From Trebonia kvetii (GTDB lineage: Bacteria; Actinomycetota; Actinomycetes; Streptosporangiales; Streptosporangiaceae), in the NCBI RefSeq assembly GCF_007827045.1, contig NZ_RPFW01000007.1, positions 496,001 through 560,000 on the forward strand: a stretch of DNA of 64,000 nucleotides, given 5' to 3'. The translations under genes were made by a program, and so were the position numbers. Shown piece after piece: positions 32,604 to 41,129 of the stretch (position 1 is the first letter of the stretch; every line of letters starts with the position of its first letter). Under the pieces are notes generated by a model. It did not search any database. It was not told where the DNA came from and saw only the letters and a program-made list of their open reading frames with translations.

Positions 32604-34363
32604 CCGCAGGCTGGCTGGCGGAAGAGCCCGCCACGGTCGCGGCGGGCGGTTCGGCCGACGGCCCGCCCGACGGCGGGCGCGGTGTGCTGCCCACGGCGGC
32701 GGGGCTGGTGACCGCCCTCGCCCTGGCCTGGTATTTCACCGGACCGCCGTGGTACCTCGGCAAGACAAGGACACCGATCAGCCGCCAGGAGGAGGTCGTG
32801 CTGATCGGGTTGCAGGCCGTCGCCAAGGGTCACCTGCCCTACGTGGGAGTCGCCAGCGTGCAGTACGGCCCGGGAACGCAGGTGGCCGCCTACTGGCTCA
32901 TGCGTCACGTGACGTCCTTCTCTGTGGTCGGTTTCCGTGAGGCCTGGGCGCTGCTGGTCTGGGCGGGCGTTTCCGTGCTCTTCGCGGTGTTCTTCCTCGC
33001 CTTCGGCTACGCACGCGGCCTGGCCGTCTCGGTGCTTTCCGCCCTCGTCTACCCGGCGCTGCACGAGGTGGCGTTCCAGCCGGGCGGTTCGTTCGACGGC
33101 TACTTCGGCTGGGCCAGCCCGCTGCGCTACGCGGGCGTGATCGCGCTGGTACTGCTGCTGCCCACCGCGATCGAGCGCTGCCCGGCGCGCCTCGGGATGG
33201 CCGCGGCAGCGGCCATCGGGGCGTTCTGGGGCCTGACGTCATACCTGGCGCAGGAAAACCTGGCAGGCGGCGCGATCGGCGCACTGCTGGCCGCCGGGCT
33301 GCTGGTGTTCAGCGGCTCCGCCTCGTGGCGGGCGGTGCGGGCGGCGCTGGCCGCGGTGCTGGCAGGCTTCCTGGTCACCTGGACGCCGATCCTCGCGTAC
33401 TACGCCTTTCACGGCCAGCTCGCCGAGTTCCTGCGGCAGTACTTCCTGCTCCCGAAGGCGGTGGCCTCGGGGGCCAATGACACCCCCTGGGGCGGCTTCA
33501 GGCACACGCCGTCCCCGTACAGCCACATGTTCTACCTCCTGCCGTTCCTGCTTGCCGTGCTCGCGGTGCTCGCGGTTGTCCGGATTCGCCCGCTGCGGGT
33601 CGCGACGCAATGGACCAGGGAGCGAGTGCTGCTCCTGGTGACCGTGCTCGCCACTGCCCTGCTGTACGAGGGGGTGCTGCTCAGGTCGGACGCTTCGCAC
33701 CTGACAGGAACCCTGCTGATGGTGCCGGCCCTGGTGATCGTGACGGCCACCGTGCTGCCGCGACTGCTCGGCGCCAGGCAGGACGTGGCGGTCGGTCTCG
33801 CCGGCGCGGCATTGACCGTCGCGTCGCTCCTGCTGCTCCCCCATGGAGACTTCACGCCGGCCAGCGTGCGTTCCTGGGCCGAGGCGCCCTTCGTTGACCG
33901 CCAGCGGCTGGCGGCCGTTCCTGACTCAGGCACGCCGGAAACGCTGGCGGGCCAGCGAGTCGGCGCGGGACTCGACGACGTTTCGCAGTGCTGTCAGGGC
34001 TCGCCGCACGTGCCGATGCCGGCATTCGTGCGGCTGATGCAGCAGATCCACACGATCGTCGGCGACCGCACGGCCTACGTCGCCAATTTCCGCGGGGAGT
34101 ATCCCGGTCTCGTCTACTTCGGCGCCGACCTCAACCCCGCTCCGGTCTCGTCCGACCCGTACAGCAGCATCGAGACCGAGCCGGGGCTAACGGCATTTCT
34201 CGCGGACTTCCGCACCCGGGTGCTGCCGCAGACCCAGGCAGTCCTCACCGACTCACTCAACACGCCGGAAGCCGGGTACTTCCTGCGGCGCTATCACCGC
34301 GCCCGCCGGATAACCCTGAGCTACGCGGGCCAGCACTACTTCATCCTGCTCCGCCGCGACTAG
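32600..34363 (+). CDS. Polytopic membrane protein, GT-C glycosyltransferase-like layout
   Basis: The 587-residue protein has roughly ten hydrophobic segments to about residue 420, then an extracytoplasmic soluble domain of about 150 residues. Features include the first luminal loop with ISRQEEVVLIGLQAVAKG and LPYVGVASVQYGPGTQ, and LVYPALHEVAFQPGGS. The C-terminal part contains FRGEYPGLVYFGADLN and YFLRRYHRARRI. Layout and loop resemble membrane glycosyltransferases using polyprenyl-phosphate sugars (GT-C), but no decisive DxD motif is visible, so the role is inference. The GTG at 32600 overlaps the previous stop. Confidence 0.65.
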   Translation: MTAGWLAEEPATVAAGGSADGPPDGGRGVLPTAAGLVTALALAWYFTGPPWYLGKTRTPISRQEEVVLIGLQAVAKGHLPYVGVASVQYGPGTQVAAYWLMRHVTSFSVVGFREAWALLVWAGVSVLFAVFFLAFGYARGLAVSVLSALVYPALHEVAFQPGGSFDGYFGWASPLRYAGVIALVLLLPTAIERCPARLGMAAAAAIGAFWGLTSYLAQENLAGGAIGALLAAGLLVFSGSASWRAVRAALAAVLAGFLVTWTPILAYYAFHGQLAEFLRQYFLLPKAVASGANDTPWGGFRHTPSPYSHMFYLLPFLLAVLAVLAVVRIRPLRVATQWTRERVLLLVTVLATALLYEGVLLRSDASHLTGTLLMVPALVIVTATVLPRLLGARQDVAVGLAGAALTVASLLLLPHGDFTPASVRSWAEAPFVDRQRLAAVPDSGTPETLAGQRVGAGLDDVSQCCQGSPHVPMPAFVRLMQQIHTIVGDRTAYVANFRGEYPGLVYFGADLNPAPVSSDPYSSIETEPGLTAFLADFRTRVLPQTQAVLTDSLNTPEAGYFLRRYHRARRITLSYAGQHYFILLRRD

Positions 34364-34424
34364 CACCCCGCTCAGGGCTAGTCGCCGCGGTTCCTGGCGG
34401 CCAGCATGTTTCCTGACAGCCGGA

Positions 34425-34456
34425 GCAACCTTTGCCTCGCCGCGTCGTCTCTCAAC
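34425..34456 (+). promoter_or_regulatory. GCAACC-N15-CGTC promoter, leaderless spacing
   Basis: GCAACC at 34425-34430 is followed by CGTC at N15 (34446-34449). The GTG start of the sigma gene lies at 34457, 32 bases after the hexamer. This is the best ECF-type promoter match in the window. Confidence 0.6.
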
Positions 34457-35017
34457 GTGGACACAGTGGACACCGATTCCCGCACAGCAGGGCGGCAGCA
34501 CGAGCCGCCAGGCGAGGATGCCACGCGTGCCGTGACCGATCTGTACCAGGCGCATGCCGTGGCGATGATCAGGATCGCGCTGCTCATGCTCGGCGATCGG
34601 GGCGCCGCCGAGGACGTCGTCCAAGACGCCTTCCTCGGGCTGTACAACCGCTGGCAGCGGCTCAATGAGCCGGTGAAGGCGGAGGCATACATCCGTTCCG
34701 CGGTACTCAATGGATGCCGTGACGCGCTGAAGCGGCAATCGCGCCGCAGCCGGCGGGATCGCGCGGCCGCTCTTGACTGGGCGGAACTCCCGTCCGCGGA
34801 AGCCGCGGCGCTGATCAGCGAGGACCGGCGGCGCGTGCTAGCCGGCCTGCGGCGGCTGCCTGGCCGGCAGCGTGAGGCCCTGGTCTGCCGGTTCTACCTC
34901 GAATTGTCCGAGGGGGAGACCGCTCGCGTCATGGGGGTGAGCCTGGGCACAGTCAAGTCCACCACCTCGCGGGCCGTCGCGGCGCTCGGCCGCATGCTCA
35001 GGGAGGGACAGTGCTAA
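34457..35017 (+). CDS. SigE-family RNA polymerase sigma factor
   Basis: This 186-residue sigma factor has region 2 (LYQAHAVAMIRIALLMLGD, AEDVVQDAFLGLYNRW) and region 4 (LPGRQREALVCRFYLELS, GETARVMGVSLGTVKSTT). The GTG at 34457 is preferred over upstream frames because it mirrors the paralogue at 29828 (both begin GTG GAC AC) and sits at leaderless distance from a GCAACC-N15-CGTC promoter. The stop overlaps the next start by seven bases, coupling it to the membrane propeller protein. It is probably autoregulated. Confidence 0.9.
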   Translation: MDTVDTDSRTAGRQHEPPGEDATRAVTDLYQAHAVAMIRIALLMLGDRGAAEDVVQDAFLGLYNRWQRLNEPVKAEAYIRSAVLNGCRDALKRQSRRSRRDRAAALDWAELPSAEAAALISEDRRRVLAGLRRLPGRQREALVCRFYLELSEGETARVMGVSLGTVKSTTSRAVAALGRMLREGQC

Positions 35018-36402
35018 ACGAGAATTCGGCACCGAACGGCAGCCTGAGCTGGGACGATGCCAGGCTTTCCGACGAGACGGCCGCCGCCATGCGCGACCTG
35101 GCAGGCACGGTCACCGACGCGCCGCCGCTCCGGCTGACGGCGGAGGCGGCCGCGACCTCGAGGGCTCGCGCGGCCCGCCGGGCGCGCGGCTCGCGCCGGT
35201 GGTCCTGGGGCGCTCCGGTCCTCGCCGCCGTCACTGTGGTGGCGGTCGCCGTGGCGCTGGCGATCGTCAGGGATACTCCGAACGGGCGCGTTCCTTCGCC
35301 TTCTTCCTCCGCGACCTCCGCTACTCCGGTGAAGCCGACGCTCGTCGGAGGCGTGCCCGAGTACTACGTCGCCTGGATGCAGGCCGACCGGCCGTACCTG
35401 GACGTGCGGAACACCAGGAACGGCGGGTCGGAAGGCATCATTCCGTCACCGGCGGGGATCTACCTCAGCGGCGTCTACGGCGCGGCGGCGGACGACCGCA
35501 CGTTCATCGTCACCGGAACCCGCGTGCCCACTCCCGGCACCACCGTGTGGTACCTGCTGCGCCTTCGCCAGGGCAGTTCGCCGATGACGATGGTCACGCT
35601 GCCGATTCCCGTGCCCCAGGATCCGGCCGGGGTCGCGCTCTCCCCCGACGGCACCCAGGTCGCGGTCGCCGTGAACGGTTCTCCGGCGACCCTGCGGGTC
35701 TACTCGGTCGCGACCGGGGCGCTGCTGCACACCTGGTCCGCCCCGTCGGGAAAGTTCGCGGCGGTCAATGTGAGTGCGGACAGCTGGCAGTACACGCAGT
35801 TGACGCTGCGCTGGACCACGGACGGGCGCCAGATCGCCTTCGCGTGGAACGCCAAGGCCATCCGGGTGCTTGACGCCACCGCACCGGACGGCAGCCTGCT
35901 CAGCGCAGGTACGGTGCTTGCCGCGATCGGGATCACCTACACCACGGGAACCAACTTCACCTGCAAGGCCTGGCAGGGATGGGAGCCGATCACGATCGCC
36001 AAGGGTTACGCCGCCGGACAGGGCGTCATCTGCGGCGGCACCACGCTGGACACGATGCCGCACTCCGTCAACGGGACCGCCAGCCCGACGGCGAGCAGCA
36101 GCCCGGCGTGCACGGTCAGGAACCAGACAGCCGTCAGCTTCATGGAGGCAACGAGGAACAGCGCCTCTAGTTACCTAGGCTCCACTGCCGGAGAAGTGGA
36201 CTGTCCCGGCAAGGCCCAGGCCGGCGACGGCGCCTACATCGGCTGGTCGAACGCGGACGGCAGCGTCCTGATCGGCTCGCTGGTCTGGGACGGCCACGTG
36301 CGGTTCGGCATCTTCCGCGGCCAGCAGTTCACACCGCTGCCCGCGCTGCCGCTGTCCTTCCCGCCGCCCGTCGGAGTCCTCTCGGGGACCGACGCCTGGT
36401 AG
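35011..36402 (+). CDS. Single-pass membrane protein with beta-propeller-like extracytoplasmic domain
   Basis: The 463-residue product resembles the partner at 30385. It has a cytoplasmic segment with LAGTVTDAPPLRLTAEAAATS, one transmembrane helix (WGAPVLAAVTVVAVAVALAIV, about 68-88) and a Ser/Pro linker. The external part has WD/TolB-like blades, such as DPAGVALSPDGTQVAVAVNG and RVYSVATGALLHTW (about 205-250). The shared phrase VATGALLH also occurs in the first paralogue, showing common origin. It is coupled to the upstream sigma factor (GTG start at 35011 inside the sigma stop region). A role as an envelope-sensing regulator is inferred. Confidence 0.75.
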   Translation: MLNENSAPNGSLSWDDARLSDETAAAMRDLAGTVTDAPPLRLTAEAAATSRARAARRARGSRRWSWGAPVLAAVTVVAVAVALAIVRDTPNGRVPSPSSSATSATPVKPTLVGGVPEYYVAWMQADRPYLDVRNTRNGGSEGIIPSPAGIYLSGVYGAAADDRTFIVTGTRVPTPGTTVWYLLRLRQGSSPMTMVTLPIPVPQDPAGVALSPDGTQVAVAVNGSPATLRVYSVATGALLHTWSAPSGKFAAVNVSADSWQYTQLTLRWTTDGRQIAFAWNAKAIRVLDATAPDGSLLSAGTVLAAIGITYTTGTNFTCKAWQGWEPITIAKGYAAGQGVICGGTTLDTMPHSVNGTASPTASSSPACTVRNQTAVSFMEATRNSASSYLGSTAGEVDCPGKAQAGDGAYIGWSNADGSVLIGSLVWDGHVRFGIFRGQQFTPLPALPLSFPPPVGVLSGTDAW

Positions 36403-36416
36403 CCGCACGGGTCCCC

Positions 36417-36449
36417 GGCTGGCCGGACGCGGTGCGCGTCCGGCCAGCC
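36417..36449. terminator. Perfect 15-bp bidirectional terminator hairpin
   Basis: GGCTGGCCGGACGCG (36417-36431) and CGCGTCCGGCCAGCC (36435-36449) pair fully around a GTG loop between convergent genes. Confidence 0.8.
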
Positions 36450-36510
36450 TCGCGTTTAGCGGCGCGGCTGCCGCCGCGGCGACAGCCGTGCGGGCTGCAC
36501 CGCGGTCTCG

Positions 36511-37932
36511 CTAGCCGATCGTCACTATGGCGGCCGAGTAGGGCGCCAGGGTGACCGGGCAGCCGCCCGCGGTGCAGGTGATGGTGCCCGGGTTGCCGAG
36601 CTTGATGCCGCCCTTCCTGGTCACCGACGCACCCTGGAGCCTGACACCAGAGGTGGCGAGCAGTGACGGGCCGGTCATCCGCAGCACCTTGGCGGTGCCG
36701 CGGTAGCTGCCGACGCCGATCGCGACGCTTGCCTGCTGCTGGCTCAGGTTCTCCACCATCAGCCGCAGGCCGCCGCCGGCGGCGGGCCTGACCGCGAACG
36801 CGGTGAGATTGCCGCCCGAGGATGCGGCGATCTTCACCCGCAGCAGCTTGCCGACGCCGAGCAGGTGGGTGAAGAGCATGCCGTAGTAGATCGGCTGGGG
36901 GCGGTAGATGTAATTGCCCGTGGCGCACAGCACCGTGTAGCCGGTGCACAGCGTGTTGAGCCCGCCGGTGAAGTTCATGCCTGACACGCCGTGCTCGGCA
37001 CCGGTGAGCAGGTAGTCGATGACCCACAGGGCCGAGGCGTAGGAATTGCTCAGGCCCTTGACGCCGCCGCCGCACGCGCTGTTGGTTTCCGTCATGATCA
37101 GCGGGGCGCCCGAGCGCTTGACCTGCGATGTGTAGCTGGCGAACCGGGCGGCCTCGGCGGCGGCGAGCCCAGGCGACAGCAGCGTGCCGACCATGGCAGC
37201 GGGCGAGTCGCCGCCAGACGCGCAGCCCAGCGGGTAGTAGTGCTGGCCGAACACGCGGATGGCGCCCGCCTCCCGCGCCGCGTAGGGGCCGAACCAGGCC
37301 GGCGTGTTCGTCGTGTCCGGGCCGGCGAGCGGGGCGGCTGGCGCGCCCGCGCGGATGGCCTGGTAGCACTCGCCGACCTGGGTCAGGTAGTCGCCGATCG
37401 TGTAGCCGAACGGACGCATGCCGCCGGCCACGTACTGGTCCGGCTCGTTACCGCACGCGAAGCCGAGCAGCTTGCTGCCGAGGGCGGCGCGAACGCGCCT
37501 GGCGTCCGCGCTCACCAGCCCCGCGTTGAACACGCCCAGGTTCTCTGTGTAGACCGCCGACCAGCCGGACGCCTTGGTCAGCCGGTGCAGCCCGCTCAGC
37601 GCCGAGGGCTTGAGGCCGGTGAATGCCGCCAGGTCCGCCGAGTGGCCGCCGAACCGCAGCACGGAGGTGCCGAGGGTCTTCAGCAGCGCCACGAGGTTGC
37701 CGCGGGCGTCGTAGCGGTCGCCGTTGTTAATCGTGCTGGATTCGAAGGAAAGCCCGATATATTCGCGCCCGATCTGGCCGATGGCCTTCTCGGATACGGT
37801 GACCGTCGCGTTGTAGGACGCCGGCGAGGTTCCCGCCTGCACCGCGTGTTCCGCGACCACTGATATGACAAGCGCCGCGCACAACGCGACGACTAGCGCG
37901 CGGCTACGCCGCGTGAGTCCGCCCCTAAGCAC
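36511..37932 (-). CDS. Secreted glycoside hydrolase, GH79 (heparanase/beta-glucuronidase) type
   Basis: A signal peptide covers about residues 1-33 (RRSRALVVALCAALVISVVA). A TIM-barrel follows, with EYIGLSFESSTI, SVLRFGGHSAD, the acid/base motif FACGNEPDQY (Glu near 168) and the nucleophile region LIMTETNSACGGG (Glu near 281). A C-terminal beta domain includes GGGLRLMVENLSQQQASVAI. The motifs fit GH79 retaining enzymes acting on glucuronic-acid-containing glycans, secreted outside the cell. The substrate cannot be set. The gene stands alone, ends at a hairpin shared with the sigma operon, and has a 330-bp upstream gap. Confidence 0.85.
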   Translation of the reverse strand: MLRGGLTRRSRALVVALCAALVISVVAEHAVQAGTSPASYNATVTVSEKAIGQIGREYIGLSFESSTINNGDRYDARGNLVALLKTLGTSVLRFGGHSADLAAFTGLKPSALSGLHRLTKASGWSAVYTENLGVFNAGLVSADARRVRAALGSKLLGFACGNEPDQYVAGGMRPFGYTIGDYLTQVGECYQAIRAGAPAAPLAGPDTTNTPAWFGPYAAREAGAIRVFGQHYYPLGCASGGDSPAAMVGTLLSPGLAAAEAARFASYTSQVKRSGAPLIMTETNSACGGGVKGLSNSYASALWVIDYLLTGAEHGVSGMNFTGGLNTLCTGYTVLCATGNYIYRPQPIYYGMLFTHLLGVGKLLRVKIAASSGGNLTAFAVRPAAGGGLRLMVENLSQQQASVAIGVGSYRGTAKVLRMTGPSLLATSGVRLQGASVTRKGGIKLGNPGTITCTAGGCPVTLAPYSAAIVTIG

Positions 37933-38262
37933 GCTCCATCATTACCGAGCATGCGGTTCCAGTGCTGGAAGTTAAAAGAACATCCCATTTACCGACATCC
38001 TTCAACTCTGGTCACGGCCGAGTGCGCGGCCGGCCTCGCATCGGATGGACTGGCCGGCCGGGGGGACATCGAGGCGGCCGAATGTGCCGCTGTGGGGGCG
38101 GGTAGGGCGGGTGGGGTGTGTGGTGTGAAAGTGGTTAGCGGGGCATAGACCTGGTGCTCCGGTTAATGTTCCGGTTGGGTGGAGGTTCGGACCCGGCGCG
38201 GTCGCGTTGGGGGGCGAACCGGCACAATGGGGCGGAATACCGCCTAACGCGCTGGAGGACCC
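37933..38262. other. Intergenic region with a G-quadruplex-type motif
   Basis: No gene is seen. Between divergent GH79 and the DUF1932 gene, positions 38094-38116 carry five G-runs of three or more separated by one or two bases, a canonical quadruplex pattern, followed by GTGTGTGGTGTG. Any promoter role is speculative. Confidence 0.45.
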
Positions 38263-39117
38263 ATGGCGACCGTCGGGCTGCTGCACCCCGGTGAGATGGG
38301 TGCCGCCGTGGGCGGCTGCCTGGTCTCGGTCGGTCACGAGGTGCTCTGGGATCCCGCGGGGCGGTCCAGGGCCTCGACAGGGCGCGCGCTCGCGGCGGAG
38401 CTGACCGGGGCGGGGCTCGACCGGCTGATCGCGAAGTCCTCGGTGATCTTGTCGATCTGCCCGCCGCACGCGGCGCTCGATGTCGCGGGCCAGGTCGCCG
38501 CGGCCGGCTACGCCGGGATCTACCTCGACGCCAACGCGATCTCGCCCGCCACCGCCGAACAGGTCGCGGGCATCGTAACCGCGGGCGGGGCGACATACGT
38601 CGACGGCGGCATCATCGGGCCGCCGCCGGAGGTCGCCGGGCACACCCGGCTCTACCTGTCGGGACCGCAAGCCGCGGAGGTGCAGCCGCTGTTCAGCCGG
38701 TCGCCGCTTGACGCGCGGATCGCCGAGGGCCCGCTGTACGCGGCGTCGTCGGTGAAGATGGCCTACGCGGCCTGGACCAAGGGCAGCTCGGCGCTGCTGC
38801 TCGCGGCCCGCGCGATGGCCAGGGCAAGCGGCGTCGAGCGCACGCTGCTCGCCGAGTGGTCGCTGTCCCAGAAGGCGCTCGGCCAGCAGTCCGAGGCCGC
38901 GGCCTCCACGGCCGCCGCCAAGGGCTGGCGCTGGGTCGCCGAGATGGAGGAGATCGCCGCCTCGATGGCCGCCGCCGGGCTGCCCGCCGGCTTCCACGAG
39001 GCCGCCGCGGACCTCTACGACCGCGCCTCCCACGCCGAGACTCCCGCTTCCCGGCGGCCGGCCGCACCCGAGCCGCCGTCGTCGGCGTTCGACACGGTCA
39101 TGTCCGCCCTGATGTAG
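38263..39117 (+). CDS. NAD(P)-dependent 6-phosphogluconate-dehydrogenase-like protein with DUF1932
   Basis: The 284-residue protein has an N-terminal Rossmann fold (TVGLLHPGEMGAAVGGCLV, about 3-21). The beta-hydroxyacid dehydrogenase-like YVDGGIIGPPP (about 108-118) follows, then a helical DUF1932 domain (SSVKMAYAAWTKGSSALLLAARA, about 162-184 in outline) with the conserved Lys. It belongs to the beta-hydroxyacid dehydrogenase superfamily; the substrate is unknown. The ATG at 38263 has GGAGG (CTGGAGGACCC) upstream. A short hairpin follows the gene. Confidence 0.87.
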   Translation: MATVGLLHPGEMGAAVGGCLVSVGHEVLWDPAGRSRASTGRALAAELTGAGLDRLIAKSSVILSICPPHAALDVAGQVAAAGYAGIYLDANAISPATAEQVAGIVTAGGATYVDGGIIGPPPEVAGHTRLYLSGPQAAEVQPLFSRSPLDARIAEGPLYAASSVKMAYAAWTKGSSALLLAARAMARASGVERTLLAEWSLSQKALGQQSEAAASTAAAKGWRWVAEMEEIAASMAAAGLPAGFHEAAADLYDRASHAETPASRRPAAPEPPSSAFDTVMSALM

Positions 39118-39188
39118 GGCGCCCCTCCCGGAATCGCCAGGCACTCGGGGGCATCGCGCGGGAACGGCGGGGTGGCCTGCCGGAACGG

Positions 39189-39207
39189 CGGGGTGCTAGC
39201 CACCCCG
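39189..39207 (+). terminator. Short GC hairpin within a direct repeat
   Basis: CGGGGTG/CACCCCG (39189-39195 with 39201-39207) forms a 7-bp stem. The left part belongs to the duplicated phrase GGAACGGCGGGGTG (first copy about 39161, second 39182), about 70 bases after the previous stop. Confidence 0.5.
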
Positions 39208-39311
39208 GCGGCGGCTCTGGGTGTCATCACCCGGGCGGGACAGTGTCACCACCGGTAGCTGGCATGCTGCCGTGCTGTCACGCTCGGGCGCCGGTTCCTA
39301 GCGTTAATGGC

Positions 39312-40112
39312 ATGGATGAAAGCTTCTACGTGCCGCTCGGGGACGACAGGTGGCAGGCGACAGTGCACACGACAGGGCCGTGGGATCCGCGCGCACAGCA
39401 CGGAGGGCCGCCGAGCGCTCTGCTTTGCCGCGCCATGCGGCGCCTCCATCCGCGCGACGACATGATGATCACCCGGTTCACTTGCGAGATCCTGCGGCCG
39501 ATCCCGGTCGGCGAGCTCACCATCAGTGCACGGCGGGCGCGGCCTGGACTCAGCGTCGAACTGCTCGAGGCCACCATGAGCTCCCACGGGCACGTGGTCG
39601 CCCGCGCCTCCGCATGGCAGGTACAGCGGACCGAGGCGGCAGCGACGGCCGCCAGGCTCGCCGGGCCGCCGCCGCTGCCAGGCAAGCCGGAGTTCACCGG
39701 GCCGCCGCCCGGCTGGGTCGACGGGTACATGTCAGCGATCGACATCCGCGCGGCGCGCGGCAGCCTGACCGCGCCAGGTCCCGGTGCCTTCTGGGGCAGG
39801 ATGCTGTACCCGCTGGTCCCTGGCGAGGAGCCCAACCCGGTCGAACGGGCACTGGTCATCGCCGACAGCGGCAACGGTGCCTCCCTCGAGATCGACGTGG
39901 CCCGCTGGTTCTCACTCAACACCGAGCTCACCGTCCACCTGCACCGTGAGCCCGTCGGCGAGTGGATCTGCCTTGACGCGCAGACCACACTGTCGCACGG
40001 CGGCACCGGCATCGCCACCTCGGTCCTTTCCGACCTGGACGGCCCGATCGGCGTCGGCGCCCAGGCGCTGCTCATCGCGCCCCGGCCGGTTCGCGTACCG
40101 CAGCCTGCCTAG
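39312..40112 (+). CDS. Thioesterase-like (hotdog, acyl-CoA thioesterase) family protein
   Basis: The 266-residue protein matches the double-hotdog thioesterase-like family. The N-terminal FYVPLGDDRWQATVHTTGPWD leads into QHGGPPSALLCRAM (about 31-44). RFTCEILRPIPVGELTISA (about 55-73) follows, then a second hotdog with LNTELTVHLHREPVGEWIC and TTLSHGGTGIATSVLSD. Such proteins hydrolyse or bind acyl-CoA; the substrate is unknown. The ATG at 39312 is chosen by homology and lacks a clear ribosome site. Confidence 0.82.
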   Translation: MDESFYVPLGDDRWQATVHTTGPWDPRAQHGGPPSALLCRAMRRLHPRDDMMITRFTCEILRPIPVGELTISARRARPGLSVELLEATMSSHGHVVARASAWQVQRTEAAATAARLAGPPPLPGKPEFTGPPPGWVDGYMSAIDIRAARGSLTAPGPGAFWGRMLYPLVPGEEPNPVERALVIADSGNGASLEIDVARWFSLNTELTVHLHREPVGEWICLDAQTTLSHGGTGIATSVLSDLDGPIGVGAQALLIAPRPVRVPQPA

Positions 40113-40148
40113 GCCGACGGCTGTCGCCTCCGGCTCCGTTTCCGGGGG

Positions 40149-41057
40149 CTAGCACAGGGCAAGGGCCGCGCGGACCGAGTCATGGCCCGCCGCGAGCAGG
40201 GGCAGCCGCACCGCCGGGCTCGGGATCAGTCCCTGCGCGTGCAGCACGCCCTTGATGACAGCCGGGTTGGGCTCGGCGAAGAGCGCCGCGGACAGCGGGG
40301 CGAGCCGCTGCCCGAGCGCTCCGGCCCGCCCGGCATCCCCGGCGTGCCAGGCCGCGATCAGCTCGGCGAACTCGCCGGTGCGCAGGTGCGCCGAGGCGAG
40401 AATGCCGCCCGCGGCGCCGAGCGCGAGCAGCGGCGACGCGAACACGTCGTCGCCCGCGAGCACCGCGAAACCGCCCGGCGGCTCCGCCATCGTCGGGGGC
40501 GTCGTCGCCAGGCGAGACATCAGCAAGACCGTGTCCTGGTCGACGGCACCCGGGGCGTGCTTGACCCCGGCTATCCCCGGCACGCTGGCGAGCCTGAGCA
40601 GCGTCTGCACGCTGAGGACCCGGCCGGTGCGGTACGGGATGTTGTAGACGATCAGCGGGACCGGGCTGTGCAGGGCGAGCCTGGTGAAGTGCGCGACGAC
40701 ACCCTCCTCCGACGGCCTGGTGTAGTACGGCACCACGGTGAGCGCGGCGGACACTTCCGGCCAGGCCGCCAGGTCGCGCAGCGCGCGGGCCGAGCCCGCC
40801 GTGTCGTTCGAGCCGGCGCCGGCGATCAGGGTGGCGCCGCGCTCGCGGCAGACCCGCGCGGCGATGTCGAGCACCGTGTGCTGTTCCGCGGCGGTCAGCG
40901 TCGCGGGTTCGCCGGTGGTTCCAAGGGCGACGAGGCCGGCCGCGCCGGCGTCGATGACGGCGTGCGCCAGCTTCTCGAGCGCACCCGACGCGAGGTCCCC
41001 GTCCTCGGTGAACGGCGTGATCAGCGGGATGAAGAGGCCGCGTGGCGAAGGTTCCAT
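40149..41057 (-). CDS. DapA-family aldolase/synthase (dihydrodipicolinate synthase-like)
   Basis: This 302-residue Schiff-base TIM-barrel aldolase shows LITPFTEDGDL, the pyruvate-binding ALGTTGEPATL (about 42-52), the proton-relay Tyr in VYNIPYRTGR (about 135) and the lysine of GIAGVKHAPG (about 163). It could be a housekeeping DapA or a catabolic relative such as a KDG/2-keto-acid aldolase. Divergence from a LysR gene with a clear LysR box favours an inducible, possibly catabolic, role. No other lysine gene is nearby. The start at 41057 is immediately followed by EPSPRGLFIPL. Confidence 0.85.
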   Translation of the reverse strand: MEPSPRGLFIPLITPFTEDGDLASGALEKLAHAVIDAGAAGLVALGTTGEPATLTAAEQHTVLDIAARVCRERGATLIAGAGSNDTAGSARALRDLAAWPEVSAALTVVPYYTRPSEEGVVAHFTRLALHSPVPLIVYNIPYRTGRVLSVQTLLRLASVPGIAGVKHAPGAVDQDTVLLMSRLATTPPTMAEPPGGFAVLAGDDVFASPLLALGAAGGILASAHLRTGEFAELIAAWHAGDAGRAGALGQRLAPLSAALFAEPNPAVIKGVLHAQGLIPSPAVRLPLLAAGHDSVRAALALC

Positions 41058-41091
41058 GCACCGAGCCTGCCTCGCGGTGCTTGTGAAGGTC

Positions 41092-41128
41092 TAGTTCACG
41101 TTTCTTCAGTGACTTGTAAGCTGAACTA
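41092..41128. promoter_or_regulatory. LysR-type operator between dapA-like and lysR
   Basis: TTCAG (41105-41109), an 11-base spacer and CTGAA (41121-41125) form a T-N11-A LysR box. An enclosing inverted repeat TAGTTCA/TGAACTA (41092-41098 and 41122-41128) overlaps it. The right half ends one base before the lysR ATG, so binding would also repress lysR itself. Confidence 0.6.
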
Positions 41129-41129
41129 A

